From assembly GCA_043814035.1 (NCBI GenBank), contig JBDRKJ010000012.1:9203-73202 (forward strand): a stretch of DNA of 64,000 nt, in the 5' to 3' direction. Below the pieces are notes generated by a model. It was not told the DNA's origin and did no database searches. It worked only from the letters and a program-made list of their open reading frames with translations. Positions 7,225 to 13,772 of this stretch are shown in pieces. How positions within the stretch are numbered: position 1 is the stretch's first letter; every line of letters starts with the position of its first letter. The translations under genes and the position numbers were made by a program. The stretch is from Peribacter sp043814035 (GTDB taxonomy: Bacteria > Patescibacteriota > Gracilibacteria > Peribacterales > Peribacteraceae).

Positions 7225-8886
7225 CTAGAAACGGTAGTACGTCCCCTGCAGCTGTGCGCCATCGAATGGCACCCATGAGAAGCTGGTCGTGCCATCGGTC
7301 CACGTGAGCGCACCGGCGGAATTTACGGATCCCGCAGGCGTCAGCGCAATCTGCAACCCCGCGCTTTGTGACGAGCCGGGGACGGTGACATCGCCACGCA
7401 GCGTGAGAATGCGAGTACCACTCGAAACGGTGCCAATGCCTTCGGGAATGGAGGCACACGTGATGGTATCGCCGGCAACGGAACAATCCGCACGCTCCGT
7501 CGTGCCATCGGCACCCAACGCAACATTCGAGAGAATGACTCCACCACTCACGCCAAGCGAGAAATCGATATCCGTCACTCTCAGGTCCGCACTGCCATCC
7601 CCTCGCACACCTTCAAGCCTCCACTGCCCGAGTGTGCGACCAATGCCGCTCACCAATGCATCTTCGCTGGGACCAGAATTGGCAATAGACGTAAACGTGG
7701 AGCGCGCCGTCTCGAAGGTCTGGTACGTTTCGGTGGTGGACTGACTATAGCGCCGGTTGCTCCAACCGCCACGACCTTCGATGAAGAAGTGATCGATCGC
7801 AATATCTTCACCACTCGCGCCACCTTGATCAAAAGTACGGGAGATTGCCCGCGCGTACACCGAAGCCTCTTCGCGTCGTGCTACTGAGAGAAGCCCAGGC
7901 GAAGAGTGCAGCGTAAATGAGGAGGGATCACTTGAATCACGTGACGCACCACCGAGGTAGCGACCGTCGGCCGTTGCGTACAAGCGCACCTGATCGATGG
8001 TTGGCACTGTACCCGTGAACACCACAGTGACATCTTCTACGATGAAGGGCTCGGAATTATTGAAAATTTTTGCCGCACCGAGAATGGGTGACACCGTGCC
8101 CAACCGCAGGAACGATGGTAATTGTGAGAAATCCGGTCCGGGATCGTAAGCGACGGAGGAAGAAGATGCCGAGGAAACTGAAGAGAACGAAGAGGCAGAG
8201 GACATCGAGGAAGCGGAAGAAATCGATGAGACCGAGGAAGCGGAAGATGACGTTCTGCCTTCCTGCGCAGCACGCAGTTCTACAAGCTCACCGCGATTCC
8301 ACGCGAGAAACGATGCCGTCAGTTGCGCCACTTCTCCACGCGTGAGCATGTGCGCAGGATCAACACCCGGCAGCGCGATGCCCTGTGCGGTCGCTCCTAC
8401 CAGAATCGGCTCATACCACACTGCACCGATGGGCTGAATGGTCACAATGCCAAAATTTCTCATAAGGATCTTCAACGCTTCGACGTAATTCACGGTGCGA
8501 TCGGGATGGAACTTCCAGAGCAAGGGATCTTTGCCCGCTTCGGCGTCTCCCGAGACGATACCGTCGCGCTTGGCAGCACACACGAACGGTGCATACCACG
8601 CAGCGGGGTCAATGTCAGGGAAACAAGCGGTATCAACCGTCGGAATGACTTCTTTCGTGCCCGCACGCTGAGCGATCTTTAGAAACTCTGCGCGATTCAC
8701 TGGTTGACCGGGACGAAAGGTACCATCGGGATACCCCTGTAGTACGCCCTCTTCCGTCAGAAAACTCACGGCAACGGCTGTCACACGATCGCCGGGCGCA
8801 TCGCTGTAGGGCAGGTGCCCCGTGTCGTAGGCAGCGAGTGCAACGAGTGGGAACAAGCCGATGATGAGAGTGATTGTTTTACGCAT
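7225..8886 (-). CDS. Secreted S-layer-homology (SLH) domain protein
   Basis: A 553-residue surface protein. Residues 1-18 are a Sec signal peptide (ITLIIGLFPLVALAA). Three SLH modules follow (about 25-205), recognisable as GVLQGYPDGTFRPGQPVNRAEFLKI, a divergent second copy with FHPDRTVNYVEALKILMRNFG and a third ending MLTRGEVAQLTASFL. SLH modules anchor proteins to cell-wall polymers. A Ser-rich linker (about 212-245) leads to a C-terminal beta-rich region with GDGSADLRVTDIDFSLG that resembles no family I can name. It is convergent with pcrA and is followed on the same strand by nothing within the block, so it is probably a single-gene unit. Function beyond surface display is unknown. Confidence 0.85.
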   Translation of the reverse strand: MRKTITLIIGLFPLVALAAYDTGHLPYSDAPGDRVTAVAVSFLTEEGVLQGYPDGTFRPGQPVNRAEFLKIAQRAGTKEVIPTVDTACFPDIDPAAWYAPFVCAAKRDGIVSGDAEAGKDPLLWKFHPDRTVNYVEALKILMRNFGIVTIQPIGAVWYEPILVGATAQGIALPGVDPAHMLTRGEVAQLTASFLAWNRGELVELRAAQEGRTSSSASSVSSISSASSMSSASSFSSVSSASSSSVAYDPGPDFSQLPSFLRLGTVSPILGAAKIFNNSEPFIVEDVTVVFTGTVPTIDQVRLYATADGRYLGGASRDSSDPSSFTLHSSPGLLSVARREEASVYARAISRTFDQGGASGEDIAIDHFFIEGRGGWSNRRYSQSTTETYQTFETARSTFTSIANSGPSEDALVSGIGRTLGQWRLEGVRGDGSADLRVTDIDFSLGVSGGVILSNVALGADGTTERADCSVAGDTITCASIPEGIGTVSSGTRILTLRGDVTVPGSSQSAGLQIALTPAGSVNSAGALTWTDGTTSFSWVPFDGAQLQGTYYRF

Positions 8887-8929
8887 GAGCGTCCATTGTA
8901 CAGGAATTCTGCTCTATAAAACGCCAGTA

Positions 8930-9727
8930 CTACGCATAGACGGCAGCATGGTATCGCGTACCAACGGGCTCGTTGTCGATGAGTACACGAGGAATAACAT
9001 CAGGCTCATCCGCGGCTGCAATAACGGACTCGATACCGAAACGAGCAAGGTTTGCAGCAACACGATCTTTACTTCTCATGCCACCCGTTCCATTGCGCGA
9101 AGAAGAGTCGTGCAAAAACTGTCGATGCTCAGTTGAGCCAAAGGGAATCTCACGAATAAGGCTCTCTGCGTCATCTAAATCCTCCAGAATACCAGGGACA
9201 CTCGTCAGAAAGAGTACGCGTTTCGCATGGATCAAGCGGGCAACATCTCCTGCTAAATAGTCGTTGTCAGATTTAAATTCTCTAACAGCAACAGTGTCAT
9301 TCTCGTTGAAGATAGGGATGCCTGGTTTCTCTGATGCAAAAATCCGATGTAGTGTGCGATTCAGATTCCTGCGTCGCAAACGACTATCCATATCCGAATG
9401 CGTAACGAGAATCTGGTTCGCAATGCAACCGTGTTTCTGCAGGCTCTTGAGATACTCTGCAAAGAGCATCGGCTGTCCCGCAGACGCATACATCTGCAAA
9501 GTGGCAAGATCCTCATCTGGTTGTTTTGACATACCATAGAGATCGCGACCGGTCGTAGCTGCCCCCGAAGAGACGAGGCCGAGACGAGCAATCATCTTTC
9601 GTACAACGGCGAGCTGCAGAGCAATCGACGCAACTGCCTGCGTATCGAGATGATCGTCAGAAGTGGTGAGACCATCGGAACCGACTTTTATGACTGCCGT
9701 GTCAATGACTTTTCGGCGATTATGCAT
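8930..9727 (-). CDS. proB: Glutamate 5-kinase
   Basis: An amino-acid-kinase fold protein phosphorylating glutamate, the first step to proline. Signature segments are IKVGSDGLTT near the N-terminus, GLVSSGAATTGRDL, PIFNENDTVAVREF, KSDNDYLAGDVARLI and GTGGMRSKDRVAANLA; the last two are the nucleotide and substrate loops of ProB. Length of 265 residues matches ProB without the PUA domain. I use the ATG at 9727 (MHNRRKVIDTAVIKVG); the longer frame would begin inside the terminator. No proA or proC is nearby, so the enzyme stands alone here. It is preceded by a promoter, tiny leader ORF and intrinsic terminator whose T-run ends 24 nt before the start, so expression must come by read-through. Confidence 0.88.
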   Translation of the reverse strand: MHNRRKVIDTAVIKVGSDGLTTSDDHLDTQAVASIALQLAVVRKMIARLGLVSSGAATTGRDLYGMSKQPDEDLATLQMYASAGQPMLFAEYLKSLQKHGCIANQILVTHSDMDSRLRRRNLNRTLHRIFASEKPGIPIFNENDTVAVREFKSDNDYLAGDVARLIHAKRVLFLTSVPGILEDLDDAESLIREIPFGSTEHRQFLHDSSSRNGTGGMRSKDRVAANLARFGIESVIAAADEPDVIPRVLIDNEPVGTRYHAAVYA

Positions 9728-9751
9728 GGGAGAGAAATGGAAATGGAATAC

Positions 9752-9776
9752 AAAAAATCCGGGCTTCAACCCGGAA
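9752..9776 (-). terminator. Intrinsic terminator in the proB leader (unit C)
   Basis: Minus strand TCCGGG-TTGAAG-CCCGGA followed by six T. Only 24 nt separate the T-run from the proB ATG, too short for another promoter, which points to attenuation. Confidence 0.8.
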
Positions 9777-9814
9777 TTAGCTTGGGAGCAGGTGCCCCCG
9801 CAAACTTTAAAAGT

Positions 9815-9886
9815 TTACACAGGCAGCACCTCCCCCGCTCGCGGCGGAGTAATGATGTTGCCCGACAGAGTCACAGAGAGTGACAT
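9815..9886 (-). CDS. Leader ORF C (23 aa), structured attenuator
   Basis: ATG at 9886, nine nt after a -10 box, opens a 23-codon frame (MSLSVTLSGNII, then TPPRAGEVLPV). Its RNA folds on itself: CTCCGCCGC pairs with GCGGGGGAG, flanked by GGCA and TGCC, and the stop lies in an AAACTTT/AAAGTTT hairpin. The phrase P-x-x-A-G-x-E is shared with leader ORFs A and B. Tandem prolines before a proline-pathway gene are suggestive, not proof. The ORF may matter as a peptide, as a ribosome sensor, or only as RNA. Confidence 0.5.
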   Translation of the reverse strand: MSLSVTLSGNIITPPRAGEVLPV

Positions 9887-9895
9887 CACGTGCGC

Positions 9896-9924
9896 ATCCT
9901 ACGGATGGACATAGAGGGCGTCAA
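9896..9924 (-). promoter_or_regulatory. Promoter of unit C (proB)
   Basis: TTGACG (9919-9924), 17-nt spacer, TAGGAT (9896-9901) on the minus strand; start codon of leader ORF C nine nt downstream. The -35 box begins 12 nt after the stop of the preceding gene. Confidence 0.65.
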
Positions 9925-9935
9925 TGAAAAAAGGC

Positions 9936-10571
9936 CTACAGATCGTCCCGCAGGCTCATATCAATACGAACCGGGTGACCCTTTTTGCCGCACAATTCCT
10001 CGATGCGGCGAAGGGTGATGGCCTGTGTGCCATCCACCTGCCTGCGAATGCAATCACAAGCACTGAGGGCATTGTTGCCGAGGCACATGCCCAATTCGGG
10101 CAGAAGGCCGTTGAGCCCGCCTTTGGAGCAATCGCGTATATGTTGCAACGCTGCCAGAAGAGAAATCGCTTCTGGTGCATCCTGAGACTCAGAAGCAATC
10201 CGGGACGGGGACAATGTGTTGGTAGGCATGACAGAGGGGGGAAGATCGCGATGCCGGAGAGCGACAATCGCATGGATCATCTGGCAGATGATGGCTCTGC
10301 GCTCTTCAAGATCGTTGATTGCGAGTAGCGCGTTCACCATGCTGCGTGCGTTCTGCGCGTCGTTCTGTAATCGAAGAAGGGAGGCAATGTTTGGCGAGAC
10401 AGTGAGATGGTGGCGTTTACATCCCTGCTCTAATTCTCGTGCCGCACTCCAGAGGAAGCATGCGTCGGCTACGGAGTACTGCCCGAGCCGGTCGACAGGC
10501 AGGTCTTTTTCGGTTGCAGACACACAAGATTCGGATATGTCGGGCGGATGAGAGAGGACAGCGATACTCAT
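9936..10571 (-). CDS. Unknown protein of 211 aa behind leader B
   Basis: I do not recognise this protein. It is soluble and mostly helical. A first part (about 1-110) contains SVADACFLWSAARELEQGC and NAQNARSMVNALLAINDLEE, and the end carries LSACDCIRRQVDGTQAITLR and IEELCGKKGHPVRIDMS. Seven cysteines may be notable for a cytosolic protein. ATG at 10571 lies 21 nt after the T-run of terminator B, so the gene is read only when that terminator is bypassed. The downstream unit C promoter starts 12 nt after its stop. It belongs to a tandem set of three attenuated genes (104 aa, 211 aa, proB). Nothing in the sequence reveals its activity. Confidence 0.65.
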   Translation of the reverse strand: MSIAVLSHPPDISESCVSATEKDLPVDRLGQYSVADACFLWSAARELEQGCKRHHLTVSPNIASLLRLQNDAQNARSMVNALLAINDLEERRAIICQMIHAIVALRHRDLPPSVMPTNTLSPSRIASESQDAPEAISLLAALQHIRDCSKGGLNGLLPELGMCLGNNALSACDCIRRQVDGTQAITLRRIEELCGKKGHPVRIDMSLRDDL

Positions 10572-10592
10572 GGGTGAATGGAAAATCAAAGT

Positions 10593-10620
10593 AAAAAAAC
10601 GCCTTCCATTGGGGGAAGGC
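10593..10620 (-). terminator. Intrinsic terminator in leader B
   Basis: Minus strand GCCTTCC-CCCAAT-GGAAGGC followed by G and seven T. The 5' arm can alternatively pair with an upstream GGGGAAGG inside leader ORF B, forming an antiterminator. Confidence 0.85.
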
Positions 10621-10647
10621 TCGAATGCATCTGAATGTCCACGAAGA

Positions 10648-10728
10648 TTACTTCAGATCATACGGCTCCTTCCCCGCAAGATAGGGGGTAAAGAAGAAGC
10701 CGTAGAAGTAAGATTGGCGATGCGCCAT
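10648..10728 (-). CDS. Leader ORF B (26 aa, aromatic-rich), structured attenuator
   Basis: ATG at 10728, 11 nt after a -10 box. The peptide contains SYFYGFFFTPY then LAGKEPYDLK, with eight Phe/Tyr residues in total. The coding RNA forms ACGGCT...AGCCGT enclosing CCCC/GGGG, and downstream ATCTGAA/TTCAGAT; GGGGAAGG can pair with the terminator's CCTTCCCC. It resembles leader ORF A in sequence, spacing and folding. Whether a peptide is made is untested. Confidence 0.55.
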   Translation of the reverse strand: MAHRQSYFYGFFFTPYLAGKEPYDLK

Positions 10729-10739
10729 GTGACGGATGG

Positions 10740-10767
10740 AGTGTAAAAGAACCGGCATCACTGTCAA
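10740..10767 (-). promoter_or_regulatory. Promoter of unit B
   Basis: TTGACA (10762-10767), 16-nt spacer, TACACT (10740-10745) on the minus strand. The -35 box overlaps the stop codon of the preceding gene (10764-10766). Confidence 0.75.
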
Positions 10768-11078
10768 TGCACCTTTCCATTGCCGTTGCCATTGGCTGAT
10801 CCGTTCTGCAGATACCCCCAAAGCTTGCGATTTACATCGGTGGAGACATGGTAGATACCTCCCAATCCCTGGGAAACCCGCGAAGCAATCGCCTTGCGGG
10901 CAGAGGGGCTGCGGCCGAGAACGGCGATCATCGCCGAGCGGAAATCAGGGAGCTCCTGCTTGCCGATGGTGAGCTTGTTACCCGCAAAATAGAGTTCCCC
11001 GAGTGCCTCCGACAAATCCACGGAACAGCGATGAGACGGGGAAGGCTGAGATTCATGATCGGTAGAGAGAGAATCCAT
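10764..11078 (-). CDS. Unknown protein of 104 aa behind leader A
   Basis: I do not recognise this small soluble protein. It has a Ser/Pro-rich N-terminus (MDSLSTDHESQPSPSHRC), a helical middle with LSEALGELYFAGNKLTIGKQ and RSAMIAVLGRSPSARKAIA, and ends in an Asn/Gly run (NGSANGNGNGK). The ATG at 11078 is 20 nt after the T-run of terminator A; a longer frame exists upstream but would run through the hairpin. Its stop overlaps the -35 box of the unit B promoter. It is the first of three genes in tandem, each with its own promoter, leader ORF and terminator. Function cannot be inferred; the shared control with proB hints at amino-acid or translation-linked regulation. Confidence 0.6.
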   Translation of the reverse strand: MDSLSTDHESQPSPSHRCSVDLSEALGELYFAGNKLTIGKQELPDFRSAMIAVLGRSPSARKAIASRVSQGLGGIYHVSTDVNRKLWGYLQNGSANGNGNGKVH

Positions 11079-11098
11079 CGAAAAATAGAGGAATAGAG

Positions 11099-11127
11099 AA
11101 AAAACCTCTCCACCACTTGGGGAAGGC
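11099..11127 (-). terminator. Intrinsic terminator in leader A (imperfect)
   Basis: Minus strand CCTTCCCC-AAGT-GGTGGAGAGG followed by six T; the stem has two single-base bulges. CCTTCCCC is nearly complementary to the upstream GGGGCAGG in leader ORF A. Confidence 0.6.
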
Positions 11128-11146
11128 TCCGAACGTCTGAGTAAAT

Positions 11147-11224
11147 TTAATTCAGACACATCGGCTCCTGCCCCGCACTAAACGGGAAGGTATAGAAGCC
11201 GAAGGCAAACGTCTGAATAGACAT
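11147..11224 (-). CDS. Leader ORF A (25 aa, aromatic-rich), structured attenuator
   Basis: ATG at 11224, ten nt after a -10 box. The peptide begins MSIQTFAFGFYTFPF and ends SAGQEPMCLN, with five Phe and one Tyr before the shared AG(Q/K)EP. RNA pairings parallel those of leader B: CGGCT/AGCCG enclosing CCCG/CGGG, then GTCTGA/TCAGAC across the stop codon, then the terminator. The same layout three times with changed bases on both arms supports a conserved RNA structure. Confidence 0.55.
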   Translation of the reverse strand: MSIQTFAFGFYTFPFSAGQEPMCLN

Positions 11225-11234
11225 GTGCAGTCAC

Positions 11235-11262
11235 ACTTTACTTCGAATAGTGATGCTGTCAA
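11235..11262 (-). promoter_or_regulatory. Promoter of unit A
   Basis: TTGACA (11257-11262), 16-nt spacer, TAAAGT (11235-11240) on the minus strand, in the divergent gap with rsmA. Confidence 0.75.
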
Positions 11263-11274
11263 TGTCAGCCTCGT

Positions 11275-12090
11275 ATGGTTTCACTTCCTGATGAGATTCG
11301 GCAATTCTGCTCGATGCATGGCCTGAAACTCAATACGAACATCGGACAGCATTTCCTTTTGGATTCTTCTATTCTGGACCGTATTGTCGAGAGTGCAGAT
11401 ATCCTCAAGACCGACACCATCGTGGAAGTCGGACCGGGTATCGGCGTACTCACCCGAAAACTCCTTGAGCGCGCGGGATCTGTCATCGCTATCGAGCTGG
11501 ATGAGCGCATGATTCCGCTGCTCACGGCATTCATCCACGATGATCCAAAATTGACAATCACTCACGGAAACGCCCTGCATGTCTACATGCCCGAAGCACC
11601 TTACAAAGTCGTCGCCAATATCCCCTACCACATTACTTCCCCACTTCTGCGACACCTCTTTCTCGAATCAAAACGCACGCCCACGACTCTTACCCTCCTC
11701 ATGCAACGGGAAGTCGCCGAGAAAATCTGTGACGCAGAAGATGCCGGCATGCTCACAATTCTCGTTGGACTCTTTGGAACCCCAAAGATCATTGCGCGCG
11801 TGCCACCGGAGGCGTTTCTCCCCCCGCCCAAGGTAGACTCGGCAGTCCTGCACATCGCATGCTTTCCAGAGGCGCTCACAGATCGCGAAACCATAGAACA
11901 GCTCTTCACATTAACCAAAATCGCATTCGGGCAGAAACGTAAAATGCTCCGCAATACCTTGGGGGCGTTCCATGGGGGAATGGAACGCCTTGCAGCGCTT
12001 GGCATAGCGCCAACACGCCGCCCACAGACACTTTCGGTACAGGAATGGATCGCACTCGCACGCGCATGGCCGGATGATCGTGGTGCATGA
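11275..12090 (+). CDS. rsmA: 16S rRNA dimethyladenosine transferase
   Basis: RsmA/KsgA dimethylates the two adjacent adenines near the 3' end of 16S rRNA using S-adenosylmethionine. Visible are LNTNIGQHFLLD at the N-terminus, SAM motif VEVGPGIGVLT (about 48-58), VIAIELDERM, and the catalytic NIPYHITSPL motif (about 113-122), then PPKVDSAVL near the C-terminus. The 271-residue length is standard. The start ATG lies only about 50 nt from the divergent leader A promoter. The stop overlaps the comEC start by ATGA, so the two are co-translated. Confidence 0.97.
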   Translation: MVSLPDEIRQFCSMHGLKLNTNIGQHFLLDSSILDRIVESADILKTDTIVEVGPGIGVLTRKLLERAGSVIAIELDERMIPLLTAFIHDDPKLTITHGNALHVYMPEAPYKVVANIPYHITSPLLRHLFLESKRTPTTLTLLMQREVAEKICDAEDAGMLTILVGLFGTPKIIARVPPEAFLPPPKVDSAVLHIACFPEALTDRETIEQLFTLTKIAFGQKRKMLRNTLGAFHGGMERLAALGIAPTRRPQTLSVQEWIALARAWPDDRGA

Positions 12091-13598
12091 GACCCTCCCG
12101 TCTCGCTGCTACGTTCCTCGGCTGCTTTCTCATTGCAACGTTCCTGCTGCAGTGGTGGCAGCGTGCCACATACCCCGTCGAGCTCTGGATCACTCTGATT
12201 CTATTTATCAGCATCGCTATCGTGGGGTTGGTGGCGGACGAGACGCAAACACCCTGCGCTTACCTCTGCGCAATTCTATTCGGCATTTCCTGTTCACTGT
12301 TCGCCGTGGCACGCACAACGCATCGGGCTTCGCCTGACACGGTTGACTGGTACGCACGCGGGCAAATGGTCACCCTATACGGCACTATTGTAAGTGAGCC
12401 CGATCGCCGTCCGCCTGCCATGCGGTACACGCTCGATGCTTCTCTTCTAACGATAAGCGGTAGCATCGCGTGGAAACCGGTGAGCGGACGCGTGCTCATT
12501 ACCGATCCCGTCGGCTGGCCCGAAAGATCCTACGGCGATCGTATATCGGCACGGGGACGACTCACACTCCCCGGCACCATCAACGGATTCCGCTACGATC
12601 AGTATCTGAGTATCGCGGGCATTCGCGCCGTGATGACACGTTCACACATCGAAACAGTGGAAGAGGGCAGCGGCAATCCGATCTTCAGAGCCCTCTTCTG
12701 GCTCAAGCAGCACTTTGAAGCGCGCCTCAACCGGCTCCTGCCCGAACCACACGCATCGCTTGCAGCAGGGCTGCTCACGGGATCACGGCGAGGCATTCCT
12801 GCACACCTGAGTGACAGCTTCATGCGCAGCGGCCTCACACACATCGTGGCGATCTCGGGCTTCAACATCACTATTGTGATCGCGCTAATTTCGGGTTTGC
12901 TCTTCTGGCTCCCCGTCACCTGGCGCCTACTGCCCGCGGCGGCCGCCATCATCGCCTTCACAGTCTTCGTCGGAGCGAGTGCCTCAGTGGTTCGCGCTGC
13001 GATCATGGGAATCCTCGGCCTCTTCGCCATCTCAACGGGCAGACGCGCCAACGTGCGACTCGCCATTCTGTGGACCGCCTTCGTCATGCTGATGTGGAAC
13101 CCCAAACACTTGTGGTACGACGGAAGCTTTCAGCTCTCGTTCGCCGCGGTGATCGGCCTCAGTGAGCTCTCGCCACTCCTCAAGCCTTATCTCATGCGTC
13201 TGCCAAATCTTCTCGGAATGCGCGAAGCACTCGAAGCCACAATTGCCGCACAACTTTCAGCTATGCCGCTCGGCATCCTGCTCTTCGGCAACCTTTCGCT
13301 TATCTCTCCTCTCGCAAATATCCTCGTCGCACCTGCTATTCCGCTCGCCATGCTCATCACAGCATTGGCCGCACTCTTCAGCTTTCTATCATTCCCCTTT
13401 GGTCAGCTGATCGCGTACGGCGGCTGGGCGATTTTGCAATGGATCATCCTGATCGCACAGTGGTGTGCACGCGTTCCCTTTGCATCACTGCATCTCGAGA
13501 ATGTGAGTGTCGTGATCATTCTTGCCTACTATGCAGCCCTTATAACAGCCATAGTTGTTCATAGCCGCAAGAATAGAGCCACTCTCGTAACTCAATAA
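12087..13598 (+). CDS. comEC: ComEC/Rec2-type competence channel, no beta-lactamase domain
   Basis: ComEC is the inner-membrane channel for single-stranded DNA during transformation. The N-terminus has membrane helices and an OB-like extracellular part (GQMVTLYGTIVSEPDRRP, SYGDRISARGRLTLPG), followed by the Competence domain with LLTGSRRGIPAHLSDSFMRSGLTHIVAISGFNI and about eight further helices. At 503 residues the protein ends after the membrane domain; the C-terminal metallo-beta-lactamase domain of full-length ComEC (about 750 residues) is absent, as I recall for many CPR homologues. It overlaps rsmA by four bases and is followed by a palindromic repeat. DNA uptake would fit a lineage with reduced nucleotide synthesis. 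Confidence 0.93.
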   Translation: MRPSRLAATFLGCFLIATFLLQWWQRATYPVELWITLILFISIAIVGLVADETQTPCAYLCAILFGISCSLFAVARTTHRASPDTVDWYARGQMVTLYGTIVSEPDRRPPAMRYTLDASLLTISGSIAWKPVSGRVLITDPVGWPERSYGDRISARGRLTLPGTINGFRYDQYLSIAGIRAVMTRSHIETVEEGSGNPIFRALFWLKQHFEARLNRLLPEPHASLAAGLLTGSRRGIPAHLSDSFMRSGLTHIVAISGFNITIVIALISGLLFWLPVTWRLLPAAAAIIAFTVFVGASASVVRAAIMGILGLFAISTGRRANVRLAILWTAFVMLMWNPKHLWYDGSFQLSFAAVIGLSELSPLLKPYLMRLPNLLGMREALEATIAAQLSAMPLGILLFGNLSLISPLANILVAPAIPLAMLITALAALFSFLSFPFGQLIAYGGWAILQWIILIAQWCARVPFASLHLENVSVVIILAYYAALITAIVVHSRKNRATLVTQ

Positions 13599-13608
13599 TC
13601 AAAATAAT

Positions 13609-13772
13609 CATCGCGAACCCCGCACTTGCTGCGGGGTGCCCGCCCGAATGTACCATTCGGTACGGGCGGGGAGCGATACCACTTAAGGGAAAAGAGAGCC
13701 CATGAGAGAAAAACCGGCCTGTCGGCCGTAGCCCCGAAGGGCAAAGGCTGAAGGTTTGTCTCTCATGAATTC
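13609..13772. repeat. Dispersed terminator-like repeat, copy 1 (with two nested inserts)
   Basis: Shares GCGAACCCCGCACTTGCTGC, GAGCGATACCA, AAGGGAAAAGAGAG and CATGAGAGAAAAACC...GGTTTGTCTCTCATG with 63543-63640 (inverted) and partly with 50933-51000. Compared with copy 3, copy 1 carries an extra CGCCCGAATGTACCATTCGG-type palindrome near 13640-13670 and a 35-bp TGTCGGCCGTAGCC...GGCTGA insert in the CATGAGAG hairpin loop (about 13717-13752). It lies between convergent stops. Confidence 0.85.
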
